A stretch of 64,000 nucleotides of DNA from Cavenderia fasciculata (taxonomy: Eukaryota > Evosea > Eumycetozoa > Acytosteliales > Cavenderiaceae), in contig NW_004457639.1 of the NCBI RefSeq assembly GCF_000203815.1, positions 1,116,001 through 1,180,000 of the forward strand, in the 5' to 3' direction. Shown here in pieces: positions 10,285 through 21,192 of the stretch. A program made the position numbers and the translations under genes. Within the stretch, counting starts at the first letter, position 1. The number at the start of each line of letters is the position of its first letter. The notes below the pieces were generated by a model. That model searched no databases. It was not told the origin of the DNA and worked only from the letters and a program-made list of their open reading frames with translations.

Positions 10285-10526
10285 GTCAGGATTTGATCAA
10301 TTTTAATGATATATGGATGAAAATGTAGGGAATTGTGTGTAGAACAAGAATATAATGAAAAAATTGGCTTGTGGCCAGGCGGCAGCCAGAAAAACATGCA
10401 ATAAAGTCGCTCCTAGTTGGGATCGAACCAACGACCCTGCGGTTAACAGCCGCATGCTCTGCCTACTGAGCCATAGAAGCGTATTTTTTGGATGTTTCCA
10501 AAAACAAGTTTCACCTATTTATAGGC
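10285..10526 (-). repeat. duplicated block carrying tRNA-Asn (partner of 39883-40126)
   Basis: The reverse complement of this block matches 39883-40126. The tRNA and about 120 bp of its 3' flank are nearly identical, while the 5' flank is about 80% alike by eye. Both copies keep a CCTATAAATAGG-type palindromic TATA word about 33-45 bp upstream of the tRNA. Confidence 0.85.
10408..10480 (-). tRNA. tRNA-Asn (anticodon GTT), copy 1
   Basis: A 73-nt cloverleaf folds fully: acceptor GCTTCTA/TAGGAGC, D-arm GGCTCAGTAGGCAGAGC, anticodon stem TGCGG/CCGCA with loop CTGTTAA, and T-arm GTTGG-TTCGATC-CCAAC, with discriminator G. Its sequence is identical to the copy at 39929-40001 on the other strand. 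A T5 run lies downstream (10394-10390). There is no intron. Confidence 0.96.
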
Positions 10527-12358
10527 GTCCCTATACTAACGAGTTTGGAATTTTTCTGTAATAGAGAGAAAGAGATAGAAACAGAGAATTACGTATAGAG
10601 TACTATAGAACTTCACTCAATCATCAACTATCTTTTATCAACATTACTATTTCTTTTCACACTCACTAAAAGCCACAACTAATTGCCCTAGTGTGCCCCT
10701 TGTTCAATTATTTATATCATTATCATTATTATAAATAAGGGGCGCGAGCGAGCATAAGCACTGCCTATATCAAAGATCACCAACAAGAAAAAAAACAAAA
10801 AATAAAAAAAATAACAAAAAAAATATCTCGCTCCTTCCTCCATCTCCTTCTCTAATCAACACAATACAATAGTAAAACAGTATCGAAACAATAGGAATAA
10901 TAATTTAGGTGGAATTTAATTATCATTACAACAAGTCAATACAGTTTGAAAACAGTATTCACATTACTATTACAATTGGAAATGAACATCATCAACATCC
11001 CATCAAAACATCAATCAACAACATAACAATACGAACAACAGAACGATATAAGATAGATAATCATGGTGTAGACACAACCACCAACCATTACTCGACACAC
11101 ACATACATATGGATGGTGACACTGGGCACTCCCTCCAACAGTCACGATCTGGTCACTAACCTGACAAAAGAACTATGGATCGTAACTCACAGAACCGTTC
11201 AGCCCCCCTCGATTCAACAGGTAAAGAAGCTTCCCGTCGTATTGATGAACAAATAGAACTAATAGCTCCCACCAAGACTTGCCATTTTTGCTTGGATGGA
11301 AATAGAACAGACATTTGGCACCCCAAAAAAACAGATTGGACTTGTTTCTATTTTGGAAACTCAGTTCCCATTGCTGGTCAAACAAAGACTTCAATCAATA
11401 AAACTTCGCAATCGAAAGAGTAGTGCTCCACCCTACAGGTGGATGCCACGAAATGAGATGCTTAAAAAAAAAAAACGTCCCTATACTAACAGAAACTCTA
11501 ACTATTTTAATTAAAATTAAAACAAATAAACCATAATTACTCTATTGTCCGACGACTAGAGTCCAGATTTAATAAAAAAAAAAAAAAAATTTATAGGCGC
11601 GCCGCTATACTAACAGAAACTCTAACTATTTTAATTAAAATTAAAACAAATAAACCATAATTACTCTATTGTCCGACGACTAGAGTCCAGATTTATAAAA
11701 AAAAAAAAAAAAATATAGGCGCGATTTTTTGATCTCTTTTGATAAGATTGTTTGATATTTAAGATTTTCAAGACTCTACTCACCATCTTCTACTTATGTT
11801 AAAACAAATAAATAGCATAACTCGCCCAAGAACGGAACTCCATTCCAAACAGTGGAGCTCGTGGTTGGACGTGGATACATTCAAGTAGTGTATGATTGTT
11901 GTGTGTGATCGAATACAGTGAGTCATGCTTTATCCTTTAAATGATCAACCCACATGACACCTTTGGGAACATAATCTATCATTTCCGAGACATAATAATC
12001 TGTAGTACTAATTGTGGTTAATTTGTTGAATAACTATTATTAAAATAATTCCTGTGAGAATTGTGATAGATTTATTTAGAAAAGAAAATTGGGGGAGTAT
12101 TATGCACCACAATATCTAGTAAATAGTATTATTTATACTATTGAATAGAATGTTAACTCTAATTTCAAATGAAGAGGAATGAGTGTATATATTTTTGAAA
12201 CTTTATCATATCCAAACAAAAAAATAAATCAATGAATTATTTCTAAATTGTGTCTAAATAGTACTTTTCATTATTGTTGATTATTAATCTATAATTTAAA
12301 AAAAAAGATATATATATATATATATAACGATAATATTTTATTTATTTTTAATTTTGTT
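10527..12358. other. gene-poor tract with the 124-bp tandem pair, no confident gene
   Basis: Two overlapping plus-strand frames (10909-11256 and 11175-11423) look unlike neighbouring genes and have no motif; the second has a CHFC...C pattern but is too weak to call. The word CCCTATACTAAC adjoining the tRNA-Asn block (about 10528-10540) recurs at the start of the tandem units at 11481 and 11605. From 11720 to 12350 I see only AT-rich DNA ending in a (TA)n run before the BMS1 stop. Confidence 0.4.
11481..11713 (+). repeat. two tandem 124-bp units with A-rich tails
   Basis: Unit 1 starts at 11481 and unit 2 at 11605. About 95 bp beginning CTATACTAACAGAAACTC and ending GACTAGAGTCCAGATTTA are identical. 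Each ends in 13-16 A and is followed by a TATAGGCGCG word. The match and the A tails suggest a recent tandem duplication or two retroposition events at one place. Confidence 0.85.
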
Positions 12359-15300
12359 TTAAGCAAACTTTTGTTTCTTTTTACCCTTTAAACTTTCCAA
12401 TTTCATCTTTCTCTTGAATTGATCCTTGAGACGTTGTTGTTTTTCCAATTCTTCCTTGGCCGATTTCTCCTTGTGAGCATTGACACGTTCCTGTTGTTTT
12501 TGATTTTGTTGGTGAATCTTTTTCTGTTTGATCATTTCCAAACGAGTGATGAGATCCTGGACACGTTTTTCGTGGGGTTCCATAATGACGGCACGACTCG
12601 AGAGGAGGGCATCTGCCTCGTTGGTAATGACGTGGGAGCGTTTTGGTTTCAAATCAAATGGAAGGGCAGCTTGAAGCTTGGATGGGATTTCGAGTGGACG
12701 GAAACGACGCTCGGTACGATGAATGTCACGATACAACGAGTCTTGTTTGATGGGAGCACGAAGACCCTTTTCAAAACGTAGTTGACCGACTGTCTTCATA
12801 CCTTGCCATTCACCCTTTTGTTTTTGCAAGATATTGGTGACTGGATTATAAAACTTTGTTGGTAAAATGGGATACCATGTACGTAAAAAGACAATGTCAC
12901 TCATCAAGAGTTTATCTTCAAAGGTTGCACGATAGGTACCTTCACCACCATGTTTGACAGCTTTTTTAAGTTGACCACGAATACCAGAGACTGTACGAAT
13001 GGTGGCACCGACAAACTTGGCAACTTCCAAATTACTATTAAACATACCGCTAATGTAAGCAGTCTTGTTGAGGATTTTGGAGGGACGACCGACGAGTTTA
13101 AGTTTTTTGACGACATTGATGGACTGGTTGAGATCGAGTACATGACCGTTGGCCGACACTCTAAACGATTGTTGGTTGTTACGGATGGTGGTAAAGGCGA
13201 TAAACCCGGTACCAGGTGGTGTCATTGGCCCATAAAACGAGGCGTGGCAATGCATATGCAATGGGGTGTATTTGAGCATACGACTACGACCATTAATGTC
13301 TTGGATGGAATAGAGCATCATGGTTTGGAATCTACGCCATCCCATTGAAATGACCAATGGATCGTTTGATTTCAAGACACGCTTATGCCAACGATGCTTC
13401 TTTACTTGAACATTGACCATACCAAGATTCTCCTCGTTGGACAAGAGACCACCGACCAAAACGGGATAACGTGGGTCAAAGTTGATTGAAAACTCGCATG
13501 GAATCTTTTCAAACTCGATTCTGACATAGGCACCAATTGAATAACCGTGATACTGGGTACGACTATACTCATCATCTCCTTCAAACTCCTTTTCATTGAT
13601 GGCACGTTGTTTCTTGGCAGCTTCTTGTAAATCTCCAATAAAATCAGTTTCACCAGATTCAAATTTTCTATTGATTTGTTGAATCTTTGATTCTTTTCTC
13701 AACTTGTTTTGAGCTCTTGCACTTTCATAATCTTCATCATCACCACCATCTCCACCACCATTTTCACCAAATACTTGTTCTTTTAATTTTTCTCTTCTTT
13801 CTTTTTTTCTTTCTTCTCTTTTTGTTAAAGTCTCTGAATCTGATGAGCTATCATCAGATCCTGATTCGTCATCACTATCCTTTTCATTTGCACCATATTT
13901 TTTACCAGTTTCCAAATCTTCAAAATCACCAAATAAAACCTTATCATCATCGGCATCTTCTTGACCAATAGCACCAATCTTTGTCAATTCGTCCTTGTCT
14001 ACGAATCTAGCGACCAAAATTTGATTGATTTCCTTGTTTTCCGAAAACACCGACGTCAAATGAATGCTTGCTATATTTTTACATGAATCCAAACCATTGA
14101 TACCATTGGTTTCCATTGTTTTCTTTTCTTCATTTAATTTAAATAAACCTCCTTTTTAACTTTAAATAATTCTTCCTCCTCTCCATCTGATGATTGTAAT
14201 GGTTTATCATTTATACCAATTCCATAAATTAATTGTTTTAAATTGGCAGATGTACTCTTTCTTGATCTATTCTTTAATGCCAATTCTGTCATTTTTTCTT
14301 TCCATTTTGATGATTCAACTGTTGATAATGATGATTCTTCTTCTTCTGATGATGATTCATCATCATCATCATCTTCTTCTTCATCTGATCCATCTTGGTC
14401 ATTTCCCTTTTTTAAATCAAAATATTCTTCATCATCAATTTCTTCTTCTTGATCACTTTCATCATAATCTAATTGATCTTCCTCTCCTTCTGATCCTTCT
14501 TCCATTTCTTCATCATCTGATTCGTCTTGATCATCTTCATCTTCATCTTGATCTTCACCATCCATATCAATTTCATTTTCATTTTCATTTTCATCATCAC
14601 TACCAAGTAAAGTTGGATTTTTGTTTAAATTCATAAAATGAACCTTTCTTCTAATACGACCATTTGAATCCTTTTCCAAAGATTCAACCTTTTTAGTTTT
14701 ACTATTTCCGACGATTTTTAAATCTTCCATTTCATCTTCACTATAATAATCATCATCTTGAATAGTATTTAGGTCGGCTTCAGAAACTCTTGAATTTTTG
14801 ATTGGTTTACTATTTGAAAAGAGTTTGAGTTGAGATTCTTGCATCTTTTCATCGAGGGCAACTCTTGAATTTTGTAACTTTTTAACCATTTTAATTGCTT
14901 GTCCAAGATTTCCACGATGTTTAAATCCTCCATCTTCTTCATCTTCATCATCTTGATCCTCCTCTTCCTCTCCATCGTCTTCTCTTTCAAGATTATCATT
15001 TCCTTGTTCAATAGCCAATTTACGACTATATTGTAATTGACTTTCAGGAATATTAATGACAACAGCATCCTTGTCATAAATGATGGTACCAATATCAGAC
15101 ATGGGAGCATAGATGAGACGTTCTTTACCATTGAGGATACGTTTACGTTCGTCGGGACGTGGACATGGGTCGGCGAGCGGAGTGATCGATTTCATGTGGT
15201 AGTCTCCGCAGCCGGGGATATGGACCTTCATGTGTGGCTTGAGATAGGTGCCACGAATGTACCCGTAGAGACAGATGTTTCGGTCGGATTGTGGCTCGTG

Positions 15301-16227
15301 CTTGACACGCTCGGGGTCGGTGATGTCTTCGAAACGATCGACGTGTACGTAGGGATGGGTGTTTCGCCAACTGAGTGGAATAAACTTGGCAACGGCAATA
15401 AAACGTGCCAAGTTGTGTATCTCTTGCTTGGGGTATTTACCGTGCAAGATACCAGACAAATAAAATACTTTGGCACCTTGATACACTTCGGTCCAGAAAC
15501 GATCCTTTAGTTTCTTTTTAGTCTTTTTCAAACGTTTGTTGTCTTTGAACTCGTCCAAATGGTTGAGTATACCGATGACCTTGGGGAACCCGTGTGTCTG
15601 CAGTACATTGAGAAACTCGAATGTCTCCATTTCAAAACCAAACGATGCGTCGACCATCAACAGTACCAAGTCGGCAATCTTGGCAGTATCAATCATCGAG
15701 TTGAGATCATTGTTGCATTCGATAAAGGTGAGACGACGCTTCTTGCCTGCAATCACTGTAATGGGTCCTTTGATATCACCCACCGAATAACGTGTGTAAT
15801 TCTTAATGAGCGATCGGATCAACGTCGACTTGCCAACACCCGGTGGTCCAACCACCGACACTACAAATGGTGGTTCTTCATCGGCCGTCCCCGATCTATC
15901 AACTACTGGTATATTAACTGCCTTTTGTTGTAAATCAAGTGCTCTTCTTTGTGCTTTTAATGCTGCAAATCTATTTGCATTTACAAATGCCTTCAAAAAA
16001 AAAAAGTAAAAGTAAAGATAGATAAAGAGATTAATCAAACTGTTCTATATCTATATTCCAAATTCTCTATTGTATTGTATTCTATTCTATATTGTTCATA
16101 CCTTTGGATTACGACCTTTTAAACTCTCTTCTTGACCAGCCTTTTTTATATTTGAATCCTTTCTTCTTTGAGCTTTGACACCGACTTTGGACTTGCGATG
16201 TGCCTTTCTTTTAGTATCATCCTCCAT
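12359..16227 (-). CDS. bms1: BMS1 ribosome-biogenesis GTPase, 2 exons, about 1250 aa, one apparent frame slip
   Basis: BMS1 is the nucleolar GTPase that binds U3 snoRNP and RCL1 during 40S maturation. Exon 1 is 16227-16102 (42 residues, Lys-rich) and exon 2 starts at 15990. The P-loop GPPGVGKS is at residues 90-97, followed by NHLDEFK in place of the usual NKxD-like G4 motif, as known for BMS1. A beta-barrel ([17 protein letters not shown]), a long acidic region, [16 protein letters not shown] and the AARP2CN/DUF663-type C-terminal domain ([24 protein letters not shown]) are all in the expected order. The frame breaks at about 14117-14160: an in-frame stop at 14134 is followed 18 bases later by the next frame. 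The coding length is one base short of a multiple of three, so a one-base loss in an A/T run (real, or in the assembly) fits best. An unusually short intron of about 26 nt is the other option. Confidence 0.93.
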
Positions 16228-16839
16228 CTTGTCTTCTCTCTTCTATATGATTGATTGATAGATAGAATGAATAAGATAAGAGATAATAGTAATACGTATT
16301 ACTTATCACAAAAACGTCGAATATGCTTGCTCGTTATAGAAAAAAAAAAAAAAAAAGAATTCGAAAAAACGAAAAAAAAAAACGAACGAATCCTTCAAAT
16401 TTAATTTACAAGTAATAATTATAACAGTATACTATTTAATCTATTTTTATTATTACTCTGTAAAGAACAGCGGTAGAGAGAGAGAGAGAGAGAGAATAGG
16501 TATTTTGGAAAAGTGTCAATCGAATCGAAAATAATAAATTAAATAATGAATGATCAAAAAAATAATCATAATTCATATTCATTCAATATCAAGACTATAG
16601 TGTGAAGTAGTAATAATAATATTATGTTATTTGTAAGACAGTAGTTTTGTTTTTGAAAGAGACAAACAAGTTCAACAACAAATAACTTAATTCTGAACTT
16701 CTGTGTGTTTGAGGTTTTTAAAATTTTTTGGGGATTGAAAAAACTTTGACTTTTTGAAAAGAAGTGGTCTCTGTTCACCATCAAAAAAAAAAAAGTCAGT
16801 TCATTTGTTATTACATTATATATATATAAATACATTACA
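16228..16839. other. divergent promoter region between BMS1 and SEC61 gamma
   Basis: About 610 bp of AT-rich DNA with an A run (16340-16356) and a (GA)n microsatellite (about 16474-16494). A minus-strand frame at 16566-16919 overlaps SEC61 gamma and is not protein-like. No RNA gene was found. Confidence 0.5.
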
Positions 16840-17170
<331 letters not shown>

Positions 17171-17315
17171 AATAAACAAAACAAAACAAAATATAGATAA
17201 ATCTCAAATCAAAAAAGGATATGATATATAGGTAGTTACAAAAAAAAGAAAAGAAAAGATATCTATCTATCTTTATCTTTTTTTATTTATTTCAATTCTA
17301 GCTTGCTATTATTTG

Positions 17316-19034
17316 TTAGAATGATAACTTTTCTTTTAAAATATAAGAAGAGTTTTGACCACCTTTCCATTCATCACGAGTAATCCAAATCTCTCTGCTC
17401 GATTCTAAACATCCAATGATAGCACCACCTTTCCAACCCATTATCGTTGGATCAATATCATGTTTTTGTGTAGTTGGAAATAGTACTATTAATTCTTCTA
17501 TTATTGGTTGTGGTTGCTGATTATTTGTTTGTTGTTGATTATTCTGTTGCTGTTGCTGTTGTTGTTCAAATTTTGATTGTTGGTATTGTTGATGAATGAT
17601 ATTGATTCGATTTCTAATAATCTCTTGGATGCCAGGGATATGTGATCCTCCTCCAACCAATTGCATGTTTTGTAGATACTTTTTTCGAGTATCCATCTTT
17701 TCACCAACCATATTGATGGATTTGTAAATCGCCTTGTCCAATGGATACAATGGATCGGTACTACTTGTCTTTTCACTCATTGTCTCTTCAAACAATTCTT
17801 CATAATCTGCTAATCTATTTTTTCTTGATTGCGATTGTTTGGAGGATCCAATATTCTTGTTGTTTCCATTATTGTTGTTTGTTGATGTCTGTTCATTATT
17901 GATTTCATCTTCTTTAAATGATTTTGGATAGAATAATGATAGTGCTGGTACTTTAAATACAATGTCGCCATTGAATTGATAAACTTTATATTTTTTTGAT
18001 TTAATTGTTTCTTTTACTTTACAAATTGATTGTCTAATCTTTTTTTCATCATTCTATCAACAAATGTAAACCAAATGTAAATTAATAAACAAATAAATAA
18101 CATTAAACTACTCTTTGATTCTTGTTTGTTTGACTTACAATAAATAAATTTAAATTATTGATTTTAATAGAATCAATTAAATTTAAATAGAATGGGATGG
18201 TTATATTACATTGATCGATTGGGAATGGATACTGATGGATTGGTTTGTGTGTTGGTGTTGAATCGTTTTTGTAGAGTAACCATTCCAATAGTTTAGTTAT
18301 ATTCTCACCACCGTATCCAAGTGATACTCTTGATTGAGGTATCAAATACCCTTCGTCTACACATGCTATCGATATTTGTTTATACCCAATATCAACTACA
18401 CATCCAGTTCCAGTTGCTGCTCCAAATAATGAACAAACTGATTGCTAAAGAAAGAATGATTAATATCTTATATATATTTATATTTATATTTACATACTCT
18501 ATATAATAAAACACTAGTAAATCTTAGTTCACATAATAATAGAGATGTAATTTCTTTGACTTCTTTTTTATCAAATGTATCTGGAATTATGTATACACAT
18601 CCATAATTCTATAAAAATAAAGATTAATTAATATGATGAATTCTAATATATGATTAGTTATTAATTACTATATCTACATTACATTTAAATCTTGTGGATT
18701 AATATTTAGGTATCTTTGAATTGCATATTTCCACATTTCAATTAAATCAGCTGATAGAGCTTGAAAAGAAGATTGAGTGGCGAGATTAAATGTAGTTGGG
18801 GATAACATGGGTTGATATACCATCCAATGATCATTGGTATCTTTTGATATTTCAATGGCATCGTCTCCAATGCAAAAGTTGTCTTGTTCAAAATTAATTG
18901 GTTTCTCAAACAATGGTTGTTGTGGTTTACCATTATCAACAACCATGGGTTTCTTTTTCCTTTTCTTTGGTATCTTTTCTTCACTAATAAATTTTGATTC
19001 TGGTATAATTATCTAGAAAAGAAAGAAAGAAAGA

Positions 19035-19071
<37 letters not shown>

Positions 19072-19712
19072 TTAATATAATAATATTTCAATTAAAATAC
19101 ATAAACAAAGTATAATAATACATACTTGTAGTTGTTGTGTTTTTGATCATTTGGATGTAATGGTAAATTAGATATATTATCTTTAATATATTTTTGTATA
19201 GATTCAATTGATGCAACTCTATATTGAATAATCTCTTGACTTTGTGATGGTGTCTTTACTATTGTAATTGCAGGGCTAGTCGTCTGTTTCCCAGATTGAT
19301 CTTCTACCTCTTGTTGTTGTTGTTTTGTACTATCTTCTTGATTATTATTATTATTTTCATCATGAACAATGGTAGTATTCTGAGACAATGGCTGATGTGA
19401 ACCATCAACATTGTCATTATCTTTCATTTCAACATCATCTTTACTCGGTTGTTCATTTTCTCCTGTTGTTTGTTTTATTTCCATCTTTACACCATTATTA
19501 TCATTACTATCATCAGTTGTCGTAGTTGTTATATCTACAGTTTGTTGAGATTGATTTGATGGTATTGGTATAGTCGATGATGATGATGATGATGGAGGTA
19601 TCTTTAATCGTTTAGCTATCCAATTGGGTATGATTTTCGGAGCAGCATCAGATGCCAAGCCAATCTTTAGTGAATAGGATCCATGATGAATGACAATGAC
19701 TTTGCTCTCCAT
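17316..19712 (-). CDS. arp8: actin-related protein Arp8 (INO80 complex), 5 exons, about 691 aa
   Basis: Arp8 is a nuclear actin-fold subunit of the INO80 chromatin remodeller and helps bind nucleosomes. Exons are 19712-19122, 19012-18683, 18608-18498, 18444-18139 and 18053-17316. The actin fold opens with VIVIHHGSYSLKIGLASD (phosphate-1 region). Exon 4 carries GCVVDIGYKQISIACV-like sequence and SRVSLGYGGENITKLLEWLL. Exon 5 carries LVGGGSHIPGIQEIIRNR (phosphate-2/adenosine region) and ends with MGWKGGAIIGCLESSREIWI, the Arp8-type C-terminus. Long Asn/Gln/Ser/Thr inserts lie in exon 1 (residues 45-160) and near 17520-17580. The exon 1/2 junction is ambiguous: the strong GTATGT donor at 19125 gives a stop after joining, while the in-frame join uses GTATTA at 19121 or a later acceptor. 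Confidence 0.88.
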
Positions 19713-20277
19713 CGTCGACGTCTTTCAACAATCAACCTACTACGCGACTAATACTACTACTACTAACTAAATAACTAACTATATTAATTAATTATCTCTT
19801 TTTGATCTGAGGTTGAGGTTTTGCTTGAGTAAAACACATATAATATTATAATCATTATAATTTCAAGACACAATTTGAAGTTCATCTAAAAGATACCATT
19901 TTACTTTAATTAATTTTTTTTGTGCACCTGAAGTTGTTTGTAAATTTTCGGTTCTCTCTTGTTGTTGTATTCCCTAATATTTATACAGTTGAATAATTAT
20001 TTCATTAGGAAGGGTATTAACTCCTTTATCACTTTGCTATCCATTTTTAAACATCATCAAGTATTTGAATCATATTACGTATGCGAGATTCCATGGCTTC
20101 ATACAGAATTTGTTATAAGGCTTCTCCCAAGCATTCTTAAACACTTTACACTCTCTTCTCTTTCATTACTTACTATTTAGTATTTAAAACCCATCCTTCA
20201 GGTCGATCAATGTATGGTCGAAAAACCGAATGATTGTCAATCATTGCCTGTGTGTCTGCATCTCATATACATTTGAT

Positions 20278-20358
20278 CTATTGTTTTGTGAATTGACTAT
20301 GATATCCTTAATCGAGTGTAGCAAAAGGGGATGTCATAGTAACTTCACAAAACAATAG
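20278..20358. ncRNA. miRNA-precursor-like hairpin, copy 1
   Basis: Two 30-nt arms (20278-20307 and 20329-20358) pair at 28 of 30 positions, counting one G-U, around a 21-nt loop. The mismatches form a small symmetric internal loop in mid-stem. About 21 nt of each arm is identical to copy 2. Either strand could be transcribed. This is a prediction from structure only; a small inverted-repeat element is the main alternative. Confidence 0.45.
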
Positions 20359-21006
20359 GATTGGTGTAAATTGACCGAACCGTCTCAATTTCAAGACAGT
20401 GTTGTTGGACAGCTCCAGCTGAGGTCAATATATCCTATTAAATGCATGTTTTGGAGCATGTCCTAGATAAATATAATTATATGTTCCAAACAAAACTATT
20501 TGATAATTAACCATTTTTATTTTCAACTTTATTTATTGAACTTTGGATATATTGGTCAAAGAGCGAGTATGTTACAGAGTAAGACTACCAAAACTACACC
20601 TCACCAATTCTTTAAAGAATACTTGTAAGTAATTAAATCAATTGACTAAAAGATTGCTTTTATTGTTGACGTGTTATTCAGATCCAAAATTAAACTACTC
20701 CACAAATGTGGCATAACAATCTAAAAGTTTGTATTCTAGAATATATAAATGGCTACAGATCAATATTATTCATTTCTAGAAGAGGTTAATCGTGGAATCT
20801 TTGCAAAGATTGTTCTATCCATTGTAATGGTTGCTTTCTATTGTTAGTTGTATTTTTCTAGGGCAGACGACAAGGAATGGTTTTTATCCATACATTTTTT
20901 TTATGTTCTGAAAACTCCATTTATAGACATTCTCGATACAAGAGTACCAATGTTGATACGATTGAAAAGTGCCTGATTCTTCCCTACCATTGCCCATCTT
21001 TGATCA

Positions 21007-21084
21007 ATTGTTTTGTGAATTGACTATGTTATCCTTGTCACCCCACCTACTTTACTGTATATCATAGTAACTTCACAAAACAAT
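21007..21084. ncRNA. miRNA-precursor-like hairpin, copy 2
   Basis: Arms at 21007-21032 and 21059-21084 pair at about 23 of 26 positions around a loop of about 26 nt. The loop shares no similarity with that of copy 1, yet the arm core (TTGTTTTGTGAATTGACTAT and its partner) and the same two mismatched positions are retained. Short flanks are also shared: TTTGATC before both and AGGATTGGT after both. Confidence 0.45.
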
Positions 21085-21192
21085 GGATAGGATTGGTCCA
21101 TAGCTAGCTAGTACATCACGGTAACAACAATATATATATATATAATATCAATCAAAACTTTTCTCACTTTTTCTATTAATTAATTAATTTAT

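Larger units (their letters stand above)
19713..21192. other. 1.5-kb intergenic tract holding the hairpin pair
   Basis: No protein-like frame longer than about 70 codons is present. The only clear structures are the two matching hairpins at 20278-20358 and 21007-21084. The left end is the 5' flank of ARP8 and the right end is the 3' flank of the helical protein gene. Confidence 0.6.

Noticed and set aside
10909-11423. Two overlapping plus-strand frames near tRNA-Asn
   Set aside because: They have no recognised motif and no plausible exon partners, and their codon use is unlike the genes of the window. The CHFC...C pattern alone is too weak.
14190-14636. His/Leu-rich plus-strand frame opposite BMS1
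   Set aside because: It is antisense to the acidic region of BMS1 and arises from GAT/GAA repeats.
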